Shown here: piece after piece, positions 35,926-44,805 of the stretch
Position numbering within the stretch: the first letter of the stretch is position 1
Layout: every line of letters starts with the position of its first letter
Assembly: GCF_014353015.1 (NCBI RefSeq)
Contig: NZ_CP060704.1
Coordinates: 1,823,001 to 1,887,000, forward strand
DNA length: 64,000 nucleotides
Source of the DNA: Chitinimonas koreensis
GTDB taxonomy: Bacteria > Pseudomonadota > Gammaproteobacteria > Burkholderiales > Chitinimonadaceae
Reading direction: 5' to 3'
Translations under genes and position numbers: made by a program
The notes under the pieces: model-generated
Databases searched by the model: none
Seen by the model: the letters and a program-made list of their open reading frames with translations, nothing else
Told to the model about the DNA's origin: nothing

Positions 35926-36366
35926 ATGGCGAAGTCGCTACTAATATTGTTTGTTGCATTTTGCGTTTGGCTATCTACCGATCTTGATTACAGCGCGGAT
36001 GGAGACGGGCGCGATCGAATGCATTCGATCGAGAAAATGATGAAATGGTCACCATCTAAAGCGAAGATGTTAATAGAGGATTTTGAAGTTGCGGCGGATA
36101 ATAATCGTGCAACTAACTTGCATGGTATGAACGCCGTTCAGATCCACAAAGTGGCGGTAAAGAAAAGAATTCTCTTGTATGAGAAAAATATCAAGATGAT
36201 GAGAAGTGCGCTGGAAGGCGCAAAATCATCGGGTGAGAAGGTGGTTCAGCTCATGCCGGGAAACCCAAGGACAATCGTCACACTGGAAGAACTAGAGAGT
36301 AGATTGCACAATACGGAGGTCGAGCTGGTTGGAGTGAAGCAGGAGGCTGAATCTTTCTGGTGGTAA
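35926..36366 (+). CDS. Small anchored or secreted helical protein, unknown
   Basis: 146 residues. N-terminal hydrophobic segment AKSLLILFVAFCVWLSTDL, then an acidic stretch and a helical body with a coiled-coil-like KRILLYEKNIKMMRSALEGAK. It follows the lysozyme-like gene by 162 bases in the same direction. It could be a partner or inhibitor of it; that is a guess from position. A GGAGG site lies at 35911-35915. Confidence 0.55.
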   Translation: MAKSLLILFVAFCVWLSTDLDYSADGDGRDRMHSIEKMMKWSPSKAKMLIEDFEVAADNNRATNLHGMNAVQIHKVAVKKRILLYEKNIKMMRSALEGAKSSGEKVVQLMPGNPRTIVTLEELESRLHNTEVELVGVKQEAESFWW

Positions 36367-36413
36367 TGGAGTATTCCTAAAAAATTTCTCCAGCGTGCCG
36401 GAGCTGGTCCAGA

Positions 36414-36671
36414 GAGCGTCTGCCGCTGGTTGAGGATCGCTTCCACATCCGACTGAAACAACTTTCCGATCGCCTGGGCGACGCCGACTGGCTCGATGGT
36501 GCGTTCAGCGCGGGCGACCTGATAATGGTGTCGGTGCTGCTCAGGTTGAGGTCATCGGGCTTATTAGACGAATATCCGAACCTGGCTGCCTATGTCATTC
36601 GAGGCGAAGTACGGCCGGCTTACCGGTGGGCGTTCGAGGCTCAGTTGGCGGTTTATACCGGTGTGCCCTCG
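36414..36671 (+). pseudogene. Glutathione S-transferase fragment (C-terminal domain)
   Basis: Encodes RLKQLSDRLGDADWLDGAFS, AGDLIMVSVLLRLRSSGLLD and AYRWAFEAQLAVYTG, the C-terminal helices of a GST. The N-terminal thioredoxin-like domain and a start are missing and the frame runs on without the usual stop. Remnant of an older gene, cut by the accessory region. Confidence 0.75.
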
Positions 36672-36725
36672 GCGCACTGGATTGGGTTTCGTTATGTTCA
36701 TCCCAACCTGTACGCTGTTGCTCGA

Positions 36726-37160
36726 TCAAAGTTCGGGCTCAGCTTTGCCTGCAGCCCGAAGGCGGAATTGAAAATCCGGAGCTGCTTTATTCGGCTTGAT
36801 TCCGAGATCTTCTCGAATGGCATACATCAATACGGTGAGAAGCTCATCGTGCCGATCAACTGTTTTGTTCTTGTTCGATTCGGACGCTTCATCCAGAAAA
36901 TCACGCAACGCAACGAGCACTTCCGGCGTGGCTACCAGCAGCATGTGGTTTGCGATATGTGCAAACCGGGTTTTTGCCGCCGATGAAGGTGCTGGGTCTA
37001 CGATTCCGCTGAGTGCTGAAATGAGTTCCTTGTAGCTTTCGAGTTTTTGTTTACGCCATTCGGCTTCGCGTTCTTTCCATTTTGTGAGGAAGAAGGTGAG
37101 CGCACTGATAATGATGCCTGCGGAGGCAGAGATAACGGCAACGAGTATTGTGGCTTCCAT
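36726..37160 (-). CDS. Membrane-anchored hypothetical protein, 144 aa
   Basis: MEATILVAVISASAGIIISALTFFLTKWKEREAEW: one N-terminal membrane helix followed by a charged helical linker and a helical cytoplasmic domain (PEVLVALRDFLDEASESN, DELLTVLMYAIREDLG). Such small anchored proteins are common in accessory islands; function unknown. Its 3' end lies next to the GST fragment. Confidence 0.65.
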   Translation of the reverse strand: MEATILVAVISASAGIIISALTFFLTKWKEREAEWRKQKLESYKELISALSGIVDPAPSSAAKTRFAHIANHMLLVATPEVLVALRDFLDEASESNKNKTVDRHDELLTVLMYAIREDLGIKPNKAAPDFQFRLRAAGKAEPEL

Positions 37161-37317
37161 TGTGGTTGACCTGGCTGGTTGCATCGATAAAGCAGAATAA
37201 CAAAACTAAACTAGTGTTGGTCATGCAGCTTGGGCGCATTGATTCGTTGCACTGATCCTGGCTAGTTAATATCGGGTTCCACCAATATATCTGCGCCGCG
37301 TTTGTATGTTCCTCGTC

Positions 37318-38264
37318 TCATCGTACTCGTTGACTGCATCGGCTCAGTACTGGTTGATCTGGCATTGCATGTTCCAGCGGCAGCGTACGCCAGCATCTTG
37401 GGGCAGGGGAGACCGTTTGGTCGGTGCAGATCGCCACTAGGCGGCTACCGCCCATCATGAATTGAAGGAATTGCCAGTTGCCGATGGTTTCAATCAGAGA
37501 CTCATCGAACTTGGCTTGGATTAATGCTCTCTCGACGAACGCAAACTCCATCCGCCGAGGCGGAACATCCAACCCTGTACCGATCGCCTTGAGCCAACTC
37601 TCCTTCAAGGTCCACAGCTCGACGAAACGCCGGCCCCGCTGTTCCGCTGGCAAGGCGCACAAGGCCTTCGCCTCGTCAGCCGTCAGCACACGCCCGACGA
37701 CGGCAGCGCCAATCGGCCGATCCAGCGATTCGACATCGACCCCGATGCGCGTATCCCGCCCGACCGCCATGACCACCAACCCAGCCGCATGGGAAACATT
37801 GAACGACAGCCCGCGCAGCCCGGCCGATCGGGACCCGCCACGGCCGGCTTGCCATGCGCATTGCGCGAGAACACCCAATCGCCCGGCGCGACGTCGGCAT
37901 AGCGCGACAGCACCGTGCGTACCAGCGCCCGCGTGAACAGATAGCGCTGCGCGTCTTCCGCGAACAGGAACGCGCCATGGCGCGCCCGTTCGTCCTCCGA
38001 CAGCAAGGCGGCGTAGTGCGACGCCAGGTCCGTGCCGGCCATCTCGGCCGGAAAGCCGTACCACAGGTGCAGTTCGCCCGGCGCCAGCGGCAGCAGCGCA
38101 CAGCCCGCCGGGCTGCTGTCGTCGCGGGTCACGTCTCGACTGTCGCGGGTCAGTCCACCACTGTTGCCGGTCACGCGCCTACTGCCACCGGCCAGGCCAC
38201 CGCAGCCGCCGACCTGACCACCGCTGCAGCAATCCAGTCCGACACCGCTATCGGCAGCCCTCAT
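37318..38264 (-). CDS. 4'-phosphopantetheinyl transferase (Sfp/Gsp type), one apparent frameshift
   Basis: Attaches the phosphopantetheine arm to carrier proteins, here presumably the two ACPs of the cluster. Adding one base at the run 37819-37821 joins NAHGKPAVAGPDRPGLRGLSFNVSHAAG and gives 315 residues. Motifs: the KPAV segment, FNVSHAAGLVVMAV, GVDVESLDRP with the magnesium-binding acids, and FVELWTLKESWLKAIGTGL. The start overlaps the upstream stop (ATGA at 38264-38261). The first about 50 residues are a Gly/Ser/Arg-rich repeat tract (GGSRRVTGNSGGLTRDSRDV) not found in normal Sfp proteins. It is the last gene of the cluster. Confidence 0.87.
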
Positions 38265-38839
38265 TTCATCCCGAGCAACTGCCGCTTCAACCCGCTATCG
38301 ATCGGATGCGCACCCAGCCAGATCGACAGCAACGCGTCGTTGAAATCCTTGCCCGCGATATCGGCCCCGACCCGCGCCTGGTTGATCTTCAGGTGGGTGG
38401 CGCCGCCCGTGTAGACGATCTCCAGCACGTCGCCCTTGTTCAGCGAGCGCACTGCCCGCATGGTGGCCAGCAGCATCTGGGTGCGTGCCTGCAGGCCGGG
38501 CAGGGCGCCGGGCGGGGCGTTGTCGCGGATGCCGTCGGTGACCACCTTTTCCAGCAGCGACAGCGGCGCGTCGCGCAGCAGCCGCAGTTCGAGGATGCGC
38601 GGCTGGTCGGCCTGGCGCAGCGCGTCGAAATCGGCGTAGCGGGCGCCGGCGTACAGCGCGGCGTGGTAGGCGTCGAAGAACAGGATGGTCCGCTTGCCGA
38701 CGCCGTTGCACAGCAAGGTGTCGCCGCCCAGGCTGCGCGCCGCTTCGAAGCGGGCGCCGTCGAAGGCGATCTCCTGGGCGCGCGGCAGGCCGGCCGCGAG
38801 CAGCAGGCCGGCTGCCATCAGCATGCTGCGGCGCCTCAT
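38261..38839 (-). CDS. Chalcone-isomerase-like periplasmic protein
   Basis: 192 residues with a signal peptide (MRRRSMLMAAGLLLAAGLPRAQE). The mature domain, LLCNGVGKRTILFFDAYHAALYAG..LELRLLRDAPLSLLEKVVTDGI, matches the bacterial chalcone-isomerase-like domain, which usually lacks flavonoid activity and may bind fatty acids. It overlaps both neighbours by 4 bases. Its place next to a beta-barrel protein suggests a role in handling a lipid product in the periplasm. No catalytic role is proven. Confidence 0.82.
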   Translation of the reverse strand: MRRRSMLMAAGLLLAAGLPRAQEIAFDGARFEAARSLGGDTLLCNGVGKRTILFFDAYHAALYAGARYADFDALRQADQPRILELRLLRDAPLSLLEKVVTDGIRDNAPPGALPGLQARTQMLLATMRAVRSLNKGDVLEIVYTGGATHLKINQARVGADIAGKDFNDALLSIWLGAHPIDSGLKRQLLGMK

Positions 38840-40110
38840 TTGAAGTGGTACTCGAGGCCGACCAGCAGGCGGCTCTGGTCTTCGAGCAGGCCGAAGCTGC
38901 GCGCGCTGCCGTGGAAGCGCTCGATCGCGGCGGTGCCGAGCAGCTGCGGGCCGAATTCGTAGCGCGCGGTCAGCGAGGCGTAGCTGGCCGATTCGATCCG
39001 GTCCCAGGCGACATAGCCGGTCAGATGCAGGCGGTCCTGCAGCAGGCTGCGGCGCGCGGCCAGCGTCGCGGTGCGCTGGCGGTCCGGCAGCGCCAGCGGC
39101 CGGTCGGCCTCCTGCTTGCGGTCGAACAGCTGGGCCGAGAAGAACCACGGCTCGGTCGAGTAGTCGACGCCGAGCAGGTAGCTGGTCTGCCGCGTGTCCA
39201 GCGGCTCGAGCCGGCCGCCCGCGCCGCGCGCATAGCCGGTGATGCCGCGGTTGCGCGCGCCTTCGAGGCGCACCACCAGCGGGCCGATCGGCCGGGTGTA
39301 GGAGGCGCCGACCATGTGGAAGCGCGCCGCTTCCTTGCGGTAGACGGCGCCGTCGGGCCGGTAGCGCTGCTCGCCCTGCCAGCCGCGGTAGGCGTTGAGC
39401 GTCACGTCGGCCTCGCCGGCCTTGCCGCTCCATTGCGCGCCGCCGCTCCAGTCGGCCGGCTCGCCGGCGCCGGGCTTGCCGCCGTCGACGATGCGGATGC
39501 CGCGCGCCGCCAGTTGCGCGGCCACGCCGGGCAGGGCGAAGCGGCCCTGCGTGCTCGGCCGGCGGTCGAAGCGGGTCTGCGGCACCAGCAGCAGCTGGAT
39601 CGATTGCTCGCCCAGCCCGCATTCGACGTTGAGCATGGCCAGCGGCAGGCGCTTGCGCTGCCAGTCGCCGAAATACGACTCGCGCAGGTCGAGCGGGTGG
39701 ATCACGTCGAGCACCTGCAGCCGGTCGGCGCCGCCCCACACCACCTGCTGCACGCCGATGCGGCTGCCGCAGCGTTCGCCTTCGTAGCGCGCGTACAGCG
39801 CGTCGACTTCGAGCCGGGTGTCGGCTTGGCGGTCGAGCTTGCGTTCGGTGACCCAGCCCAGCTTGGCCTGGGTGTGCCAGTCCGGCGCCGGATTGCCGGC
39901 GGCTTCGAGCTGGGCGCGGTATTCGGCCAGCGCCAGCCGGCGGTCGCGGTCCAGGCCGTGGCGGCTGGACAGCGACAGGTCGACGCTGCCGGCCGCCGCT
40001 GGCTCGGCCGGGTCCGCCGCGGCGGCGCCGTCGTCCGCGCCGTGCGCCGCCAGGCTCAGGCATTGCAGCGAGAAGCCGCAGATGAAAAGAAGGGGACGTA
40101 TTCCTTTCAC
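38836..40110 (-). CDS. Predicted outer-membrane beta-barrel protein
   Basis: 424 residues from the GTG at 40110, with a signal peptide (GIRPLLFICGFSLQCLSLAAHGA). The mature part is a series of alternating amphipathic strands (YTRPIGPLVVRLEGARN, TSYLLGVDYSTEPWFFSAQLF, LHLTGYVAWDRIESASYASLT) and ends with an aromatic residue two from the end (LVGLEYHFK). It recalls DUF1302-type barrels that are found with lipid export systems. Two cysteines are present. It is likely the outer-membrane part of the export route of this cluster; this is inferred from context. Confidence 0.75.
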   Translation of the reverse strand: MKGIRPLLFICGFSLQCLSLAAHGADDGAAAADPAEPAAAGSVDLSLSSRHGLDRDRRLALAEYRAQLEAAGNPAPDWHTQAKLGWVTERKLDRQADTRLEVDALYARYEGERCGSRIGVQQVVWGGADRLQVLDVIHPLDLRESYFGDWQRKRLPLAMLNVECGLGEQSIQLLLVPQTRFDRRPSTQGRFALPGVAAQLAARGIRIVDGGKPGAGEPADWSGGAQWSGKAGEADVTLNAYRGWQGEQRYRPDGAVYRKEAARFHMVGASYTRPIGPLVVRLEGARNRGITGYARGAGGRLEPLDTRQTSYLLGVDYSTEPWFFSAQLFDRKQEADRPLALPDRQRTATLAARRSLLQDRLHLTGYVAWDRIESASYASLTARYEFGPQLLGTAAIERFHGSARSFGLLEDQSRLLVGLEYHFK

Positions 40111-40134
40111 TATCGGACTCAATGCATGGCGTCG

Positions 40135-40270
40135 ATTAGCCCCTTTCCCGTGCACGGGAGAGCCCCCGTTTCCGCTACGCGGAAGCGGGGAGGGGTGAGG
40201 GCTGTGCTTCAAACCACAGCCCTCATCCGGCCCTCCGGGCCACCTTCTTCCAAGACCGGGAGAAGGGTTG
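40135..40270. repeat. Repeat pair in the cluster, CCCTCATCCGG / GGTGAGGG type
   Basis: Around 40140-40265: CCCCTTTCCCGTGCACGGGA, GGGGAGGGGTGAGGGCTGTG, then CACAGCCCTCATCCGGCCCT and GACCGGGAGAAGGG. Same group as the repeats at 24985 and 44450. It splits the cluster into two transcript units at 40111-40355 (245 bases); no promoter is identifiable. Confidence 0.7.
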
Positions 40271-40355
40271 CGCGGCAATTCAGAGGTCAAAGAGGCGAAA
40301 GGAATAAATCCCGGAAGAATGGTCCGATGCATCATGAATCGATCAGTCATGGGAA

Positions 40356-41876
40356 TCAGTCGAATAGATAAGGATCGAGCTCGCGCTGCTCGCCGGCGCG
40401 CATCTGGCGGACCAGGCCGGCTTGCCGGTCGATCAGCGCGGCCAGCAGGTCGGCGTCGGGCAGCGCCGCTTCGGCCGGCGCCAGCAGGCGCTCGGCCGCC
40501 GCGGCGCGCTTGGCGCCGAGCCAGCCGGCCAACTCGGGCGCCGGTTCGACGTAGGCGGCCAGCACGGTCCAGGCGGCCGCTTCGCCCAGCGCGACCAGGC
40601 CGCGGGCCGACGGCTCGGCGTCCTGGGCGCGGCAGCAGTCGGCGATGGCCTGCAATTGCGCGGCCTGGCCGGCATGCCGCGTCTGCAGGTGCTGCAGCAG
40701 GGCCGAGGGTTCGCGCAGCAACTGCTGGCCCAGGTAGCTGGCGATGGTCTCGCTCGGGCCTTCGAACACCCGGGTGATGCGCGCGTCGCGCCAGATCTGG
40801 GCGACCGGGTTGTTCTCGCAGTAGGCGCGGCCGCCGAGCAGCTGCATGGCGGCGTCGGCCGCGGCCCACAGCAGCTCGGTGGCGACCAGCTTGGCGGCGG
40901 CGTGGACCTCGGGGGGCAAGGACGCACCGCCGTCGAGCGCGATGCCGATGCGGCGCACCAGCAGGTCGAGCGCGCTGGCGGCGCGCCAGTGTTCGAGGAT
41001 CACCGCCTGGACGTGGTCGTTGCCGTACAGCAGCGTCTCGCCCACGCGGCGCCGGCTGGTGTAGCGCACCATCAGCTGCAGCAGGCGCCAGACCGCGCCG
41101 CCGGCGACCGCGGCGATGGCCAGCCGGCCGTAGCCCATGGTGTCGGCCGCCACCGACATGCCGGCATAGGGGCTGCCCAGCACGCGGTCGGCGCCGATCG
41201 CGGCGGCGTCGAAATGCAGCTGGTTCTGCACCATGCCGCGCAGGCCCAGGGTGAGCGCCTCCTCGCCCTGGCGCAGGCCCGGCTGGTCGCCGTCGACGCA
41301 CAGCGCGACGAAGCCGCAGTGGCGGCCGGCGGTATCGTGGTGGCGCGCGACCACGTTGATCACGCCGGCCCACTGGGCCGAGCCGGACCACCATTTCTCG
41401 CCCGACAGCACGAAGCCGTTCGCTTGCCGCTGCGCCACCGCGGCGATGCCGGCCGGGTTGGAGCCGGCGCCGGCCTCGGTGACGGCGAAGGCGCCGAGGA
41501 TGCGGCCGCGGGCCAGGTCGGGCAGGTAGCGCTCGCGCATGGCCGGGTTGCCGAAGCGCAGGATCGGCCGCACGCCGAGGCAGTTGTTGAGGCCGACGAA
41601 GGCCGCCAGCGTGAAGTCGATGGCGCCGAGCTGACGCAGGAGCCAGAAATATTCCTGGTGGTCGAGGCCGAGCAGGCCGCCTTGCCCGGCCGGCACCTGC
41701 ATGCCCAGCAGGCCGCGGTTGCCGAAGTCGAGCGCCACGTGGGGCGGGATGCAGCGCCGCTCGTCGATCAGGCGCGAGTGGATGCGGCGGCGGGCGTAAT
41801 CGCGCAGCCAGTCGGCCAGCGCCTGGCTGCGGTCCGACGGCGGCGCCAGCGCGGTTTGGGCCAGTTCAAGCGACAT
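40356..41876 (-). CDS. Acyl-CoA/acyl-ACP dehydrogenase
   Basis: Flavoenzyme expected to introduce a double bond next to the thioester carbonyl or, in pathway variants, further along the chain. 506 residues; somewhat longer than the usual 380-400 because of a C-terminal helical extension (about residues 390-506). Family marks: FAVTEAGAGSNPAGI (FAD/substrate segment), WWSGSAQWA, TMGYGRLAIAAVAGG, QLLGGRAYCENNPVAQIWRDARITRVFEGPSE with the usual catalytic Glu of the FEG motif. TamP of tambjamine synthesis is an enzyme of this type acting on ACP-bound chains. It overlaps the epimerase end by 11 bases. Confidence 0.9.
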   Translation of the reverse strand: MSLELAQTALAPPSDRSQALADWLRDYARRRIHSRLIDERRCIPPHVALDFGNRGLLGMQVPAGQGGLLGLDHQEYFWLLRQLGAIDFTLAAFVGLNNCLGVRPILRFGNPAMRERYLPDLARGRILGAFAVTEAGAGSNPAGIAAVAQRQANGFVLSGEKWWSGSAQWAGVINVVARHHDTAGRHCGFVALCVDGDQPGLRQGEEALTLGLRGMVQNQLHFDAAAIGADRVLGSPYAGMSVAADTMGYGRLAIAAVAGGAVWRLLQLMVRYTSRRRVGETLLYGNDHVQAVILEHWRAASALDLLVRRIGIALDGGASLPPEVHAAAKLVATELLWAAADAAMQLLGGRAYCENNPVAQIWRDARITRVFEGPSETIASYLGQQLLREPSALLQHLQTRHAGQAAQLQAIADCCRAQDAEPSARGLVALGEAAAWTVLAAYVEPAPELAGWLGAKRAAAAERLLAPAEAALPDADLLAALIDRQAGLVRQMRAGEQRELDPYLFD

Positions 41877-42873
41877 GGGCCGCTCCTTGCTGTTCTGTGG
41901 CCAGCCAGCGCCAGGTCTCGGCCACCGCCGATTGCAGCGTCTGGCTCGCGGCGAAGCCGAGTTCGCGCGCGGCCTTGTCGGTGCGGTAGTGCTTCTGCCG
42001 CCACAGCAGGTCGAGCACGCCGGACGACAGCCGCATCTGCGGCAGGCAGCGCCGGCTCACCGGCTCGATCGCGCGCAGCAGGCGGGCGGCGCCGCGCAGC
42101 AGCGGACGCGGCGCGGTCCAGCCCGGCGGCGCCACCGCGGCGGCGGCGGCGAAGCAGTCGATCAGTTCGCGGTAGCCGGCATTGCCGCTGGCCAGCAGGT
42201 AGCGTTCGCCGCGGCGGCCGTGCCGCATGGCGGCCTGCATGCCGGCGACCAGGTCTGCCGCGCCGATATAGGCGATGCCGCCGGGCGGGCAGAAGGCCAT
42301 GCGGCGCGCGGCCACGTCGAGCATGATCCGGCCCCAGCCGTCGCGGCGGTCGCAGTAGGGCGCGATGACGGCGGCCGGGCAGACCGATACCGCGTTGAGC
42401 CCGCGCGCCACCGCGGCGGCCACTTCGCGCTCGGCGGCATGCTTGCCGTGCATGTAGGCGAAGGCGATGTCGGCGCCGTTGTAGGCGGCCGTTTCGTCGA
42501 CGCAACCGTCGGGATAGCCGACCGCGGCGATCGAGGAGACGTGCACCACCCGCGCCACGCCGGCCTGCCGCGCGGCTTCCAGCAGGTTGCGGGTGCCGTC
42601 GACGTTGACCGCCCACATGCGCGCTTCGTCGGCCGGCCGCGGCGAGGCGACGCCGGCGGCGTGGTAGACCGCATCGATGCCGGCCATGGCCCGCCGCAGC
42701 GAGTCGGGATCGCGCACGTCGCCGCTGCGGCGCTCGATGCGGTCGCCGAGCGTGCGCAAGGCCGGCGCCGGGTCGCCGGGCAGCAGCAGCGCGGCCACCG
42801 GCTCGCCGGCCGCGACCAGCGCGTGGACCAGGTTGGCGCCGACGCAGCCGCTGGCGCCGGTGACCAGGATCAT
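41866..42873 (-). CDS. NAD(P)-dependent epimerase/ketoreductase (extended SDR)
   Basis: 335 residues, extended short-chain dehydrogenase. Nucleotide loop TGASGCVGANLVHAL at the N-terminus, catalytic Tyr and Lys in YMHGKHAAE, with SSIAAVGYP upstream carrying the Ser. This family includes 3-beta-hydroxysteroid and dihydroflavonol-type reductases that reduce keto groups. In the cluster it is placed to reduce a 3-keto chain made by the ketosynthase. The start overlaps the ketosynthase stop (ATGA). Confidence 0.87.
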   Translation of the reverse strand: MILVTGASGCVGANLVHALVAAGEPVAALLLPGDPAPALRTLGDRIERRSGDVRDPDSLRRAMAGIDAVYHAAGVASPRPADEARMWAVNVDGTRNLLEAARQAGVARVVHVSSIAAVGYPDGCVDETAAYNGADIAFAYMHGKHAAEREVAAAVARGLNAVSVCPAAVIAPYCDRRDGWGRIMLDVAARRMAFCPPGGIAYIGAADLVAGMQAAMRHGRRGERYLLASGNAGYRELIDCFAAAAAVAPPGWTAPRPLLRGAARLLRAIEPVSRRCLPQMRLSSGVLDLLWRQKHYRTDKAARELGFAASQTLQSAVAETWRWLATEQQGAAHVA

Positions 42874-44089
42874 GCCGCCACCTCCGGCCGGCGCAGCACC
42901 AGCGAGGTGTTCAGCCCGCCGAAGGCGAAGGAGTTCTTCAGCAGGGTGTTCACCCGCTGCGCGCGCGGCGCGTTGGGCGCGCAGTCGAGGTCGCATTCCG
43001 GGTCGGCTTCCTGGTGGTTCAGCGTCGGCGGCAGCAGGTCGCGCTCGAACGCCATCAGGCCGGCGATCAGCTCGACCGCGCCGGCCGCGCCCATCAGGTG
43101 GCCGATGGCCGATTTCACCGACGAGGCCACGATGCGGTCGGCCTGCTCGCCGAGCACCCGGCGGATCGCCGCGGTCTCGACCCGGTCGTTCAGCAGCGTG
43201 CCGGTGCCATGGGCGTTGACGTAGTCGACTTGGCCGGGCGGCAGCTCGGCGTCCTGCAGCGCTTCGCGCATCGCCCGCGCCGCGCCGGTCTCGGACGGCT
43301 TGACGATGTCGCCGGCGTCGCAGTTGGCGGAATAGCCGAGCACTTCGGCCAGGATGGGGGCGCCGCGCGCGCGGGCCGATTCGAGCGTTTCCATCACCAG
43401 CACGCCGGCGCCTTCGCCGAGCACCATGCCGCGGCGGCCCTTGGAGAACGGCCGGCAGGTATCGGGCGCCATGGCGCGGATCGATTCCCAGGCGCGCCAG
43501 ACCAGCGGATTGAGGCAGGCGTCGGTGCCGCCGGCGACGGCGGCGTGGATGGCGCCGTGGCGCAGCAGGCGGAAGGCCTCGCCGATCGCCTGGGTCGAGG
43601 AGGCGCAGGCGGTCGAGATGGTCAGCGACGGGCCGCGCAGCTTGTAGCGCAGGCCGATGTGGCTGGCGGCGGCGTTGGCCATGGCGCGCGGCACGGTCAA
43701 GGGCGGCAGGGTCAGGCAATCGTCGCGGTAGAGGTCGCGGTAGACCGCGTCGAGCGCGTCGCTGCCGCCGACCGCGGTGCCGATGTAGACGGCGGTGCGC
43801 GCCGCCTGCTGCTCGGTGAGCTGCAGGCCGGCCTGGCGCCAGGCCTGATCGCAGGCGAGCAGGGCGAACTGGGTGGCGCGGTCGAACAGCATCTGCTCGG
43901 AGGCGCTGAAGTGCGCGTCGGGCGCGTAGTCGAGCAGGCCGCCGCCGTGGCGGTACTGGGTCTTCGCCTCCCGCAGCCACGGCACTTCGCCGATGGCGCC
44001 GCGGCCCTCGGCCAGGCCGCGCCACAAGGGCTCGACGCCGATGCCGTAGGGCTGACGCAGCCGATGCCGGTGATCACCACCCGCTTCAT
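42870..44089 (-). CDS. Beta-ketoacyl-ACP synthase (FabF type), one apparent frameshift
   Basis: Condensing enzyme that lengthens an ACP-bound chain. Adding one base at the run 44049-44051 joins MKRVVITGIGCVSPYGIGVE to LWRGLAEG and gives 406 residues, the normal FabF length. The Cys-His-His set is complete: C162 in TISTACASSTQAIG, NAHGTGTLLND, and SVKSAIGHLMGAAG. Active-site Cys means it elongates rather than only decarboxylates. The start overlaps the ACP stop (ATGA). Its chain specificity is unknown; no dedicated malonyl loading gene is nearby, so it should use the host FabD. Confidence 0.92.
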
Positions 44090-44346
44090 GGCTGGGCCGC
44101 CGCGCGCGGGGCGGTCTCGTGCCGCAGGATCTCGACCAGCCGCGCCAGCGAGGTCACGTCGGTATGGCTGTAGGCCGACAGGCTGATGCGGAAGTGCTTT
44201 TCGATCGCGTAGGTGAGGCGCAGGACGTCGAGCGAGTCCATGCCGAGTTCCTCGACGGTCAGCTCGGGGGCGAGCAGGGTGCGGTCGAGGTTGGCGGTGG
44301 CGGCGACCAGGTCGAGGACCTGGGATTCGAGCGTGATGGTATTCAT
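44086..44346 (-). CDS. Acyl carrier protein 1
   Basis: 86 residues from ATG 44346 (MNTITLESQVLDLV), chosen because TTGGAGGAATTG lies before it. Phosphopantetheine serine is S38 in EELGMDSLDVLRL. The four-helix pattern is complete and acidic. It is cotranscribed with the ketosynthase and is probably its substrate carrier. DNA from 44347 to 44805 upstream is repeat-rich. Confidence 0.9.
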   Translation of the reverse strand: MNTITLESQVLDLVAATANLDRTLLAPELTVEELGMDSLDVLRLTYAIEKHFRISLSAYSHTDVTSLARLVEILRHETAPRAAAQP

Positions 44347-44449
44347 ATTCAATTCCTCCAATTCGTTCCAAATCGATCAATTCAATGCGTCGAGTGGCTG
44401 GTATTGCCGTGACGGCCTTTGTTGTGCTCGCTGGAGCCGGCAGCGATGG

Positions 44450-44800
44450 CTGAACCGCCGCTCCCTCATCCCCAGCCCTTCTCCCGGCGGGAGAAGGGGG
44501 CCAAGCCTGCGCAGCTTCAACCGCTTGTGGGGCCTTGACCGTTCAAGCCCCTCTCCCCCGGGAGAGGGGTTGGGGTGAGGGAGCGCCGGTTCAGTGCGTA
44601 TTGCCCGGTGTTGCATGCTCAGCCGTTGTGGCGCTTGCTGAGTCGAGCTGATCTCGCAGCGGCCGGCCGTGATGACTGAACCGGCGCTCCCTCATCCCCA
44701 GCCCTTCTCCCGGTGGGAGAAGGGAGCCTGGCCTGTGCAGATTCGATCGATTGCGATGTCTCGACCGTTCGAGCCTCTCTCCCGGGGGCGAGGGGCTAAA
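44450..44800. repeat. Two copies of a hairpin-type repeat
   Basis: About 44455-44582: GCTCCCTCATCCCCAGCCCT, GGCGGGAGAAGGGG, CCCCTCTCCCCCGGGAGAGG and GTGAGGGAGCG. About 44683-44800: a second, very similar unit, GCTCCCTCATCCCCAGCCCT to CCCGGGGGCGAGGGGC. Together they fill most of the 459-base gap between ACP1 and the LolA-like gene, which probably also holds a promoter for the ACP1-PPTase half. Confidence 0.8.
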
Positions 44801-44805
44801 AGCGC

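Noticed and set aside
40422..42326. Large + strand frame across the acyl-CoA dehydrogenase
   Set aside because: Antisense shadow rich in Ala, Arg and Gly; the - strand frame has the family motifs.
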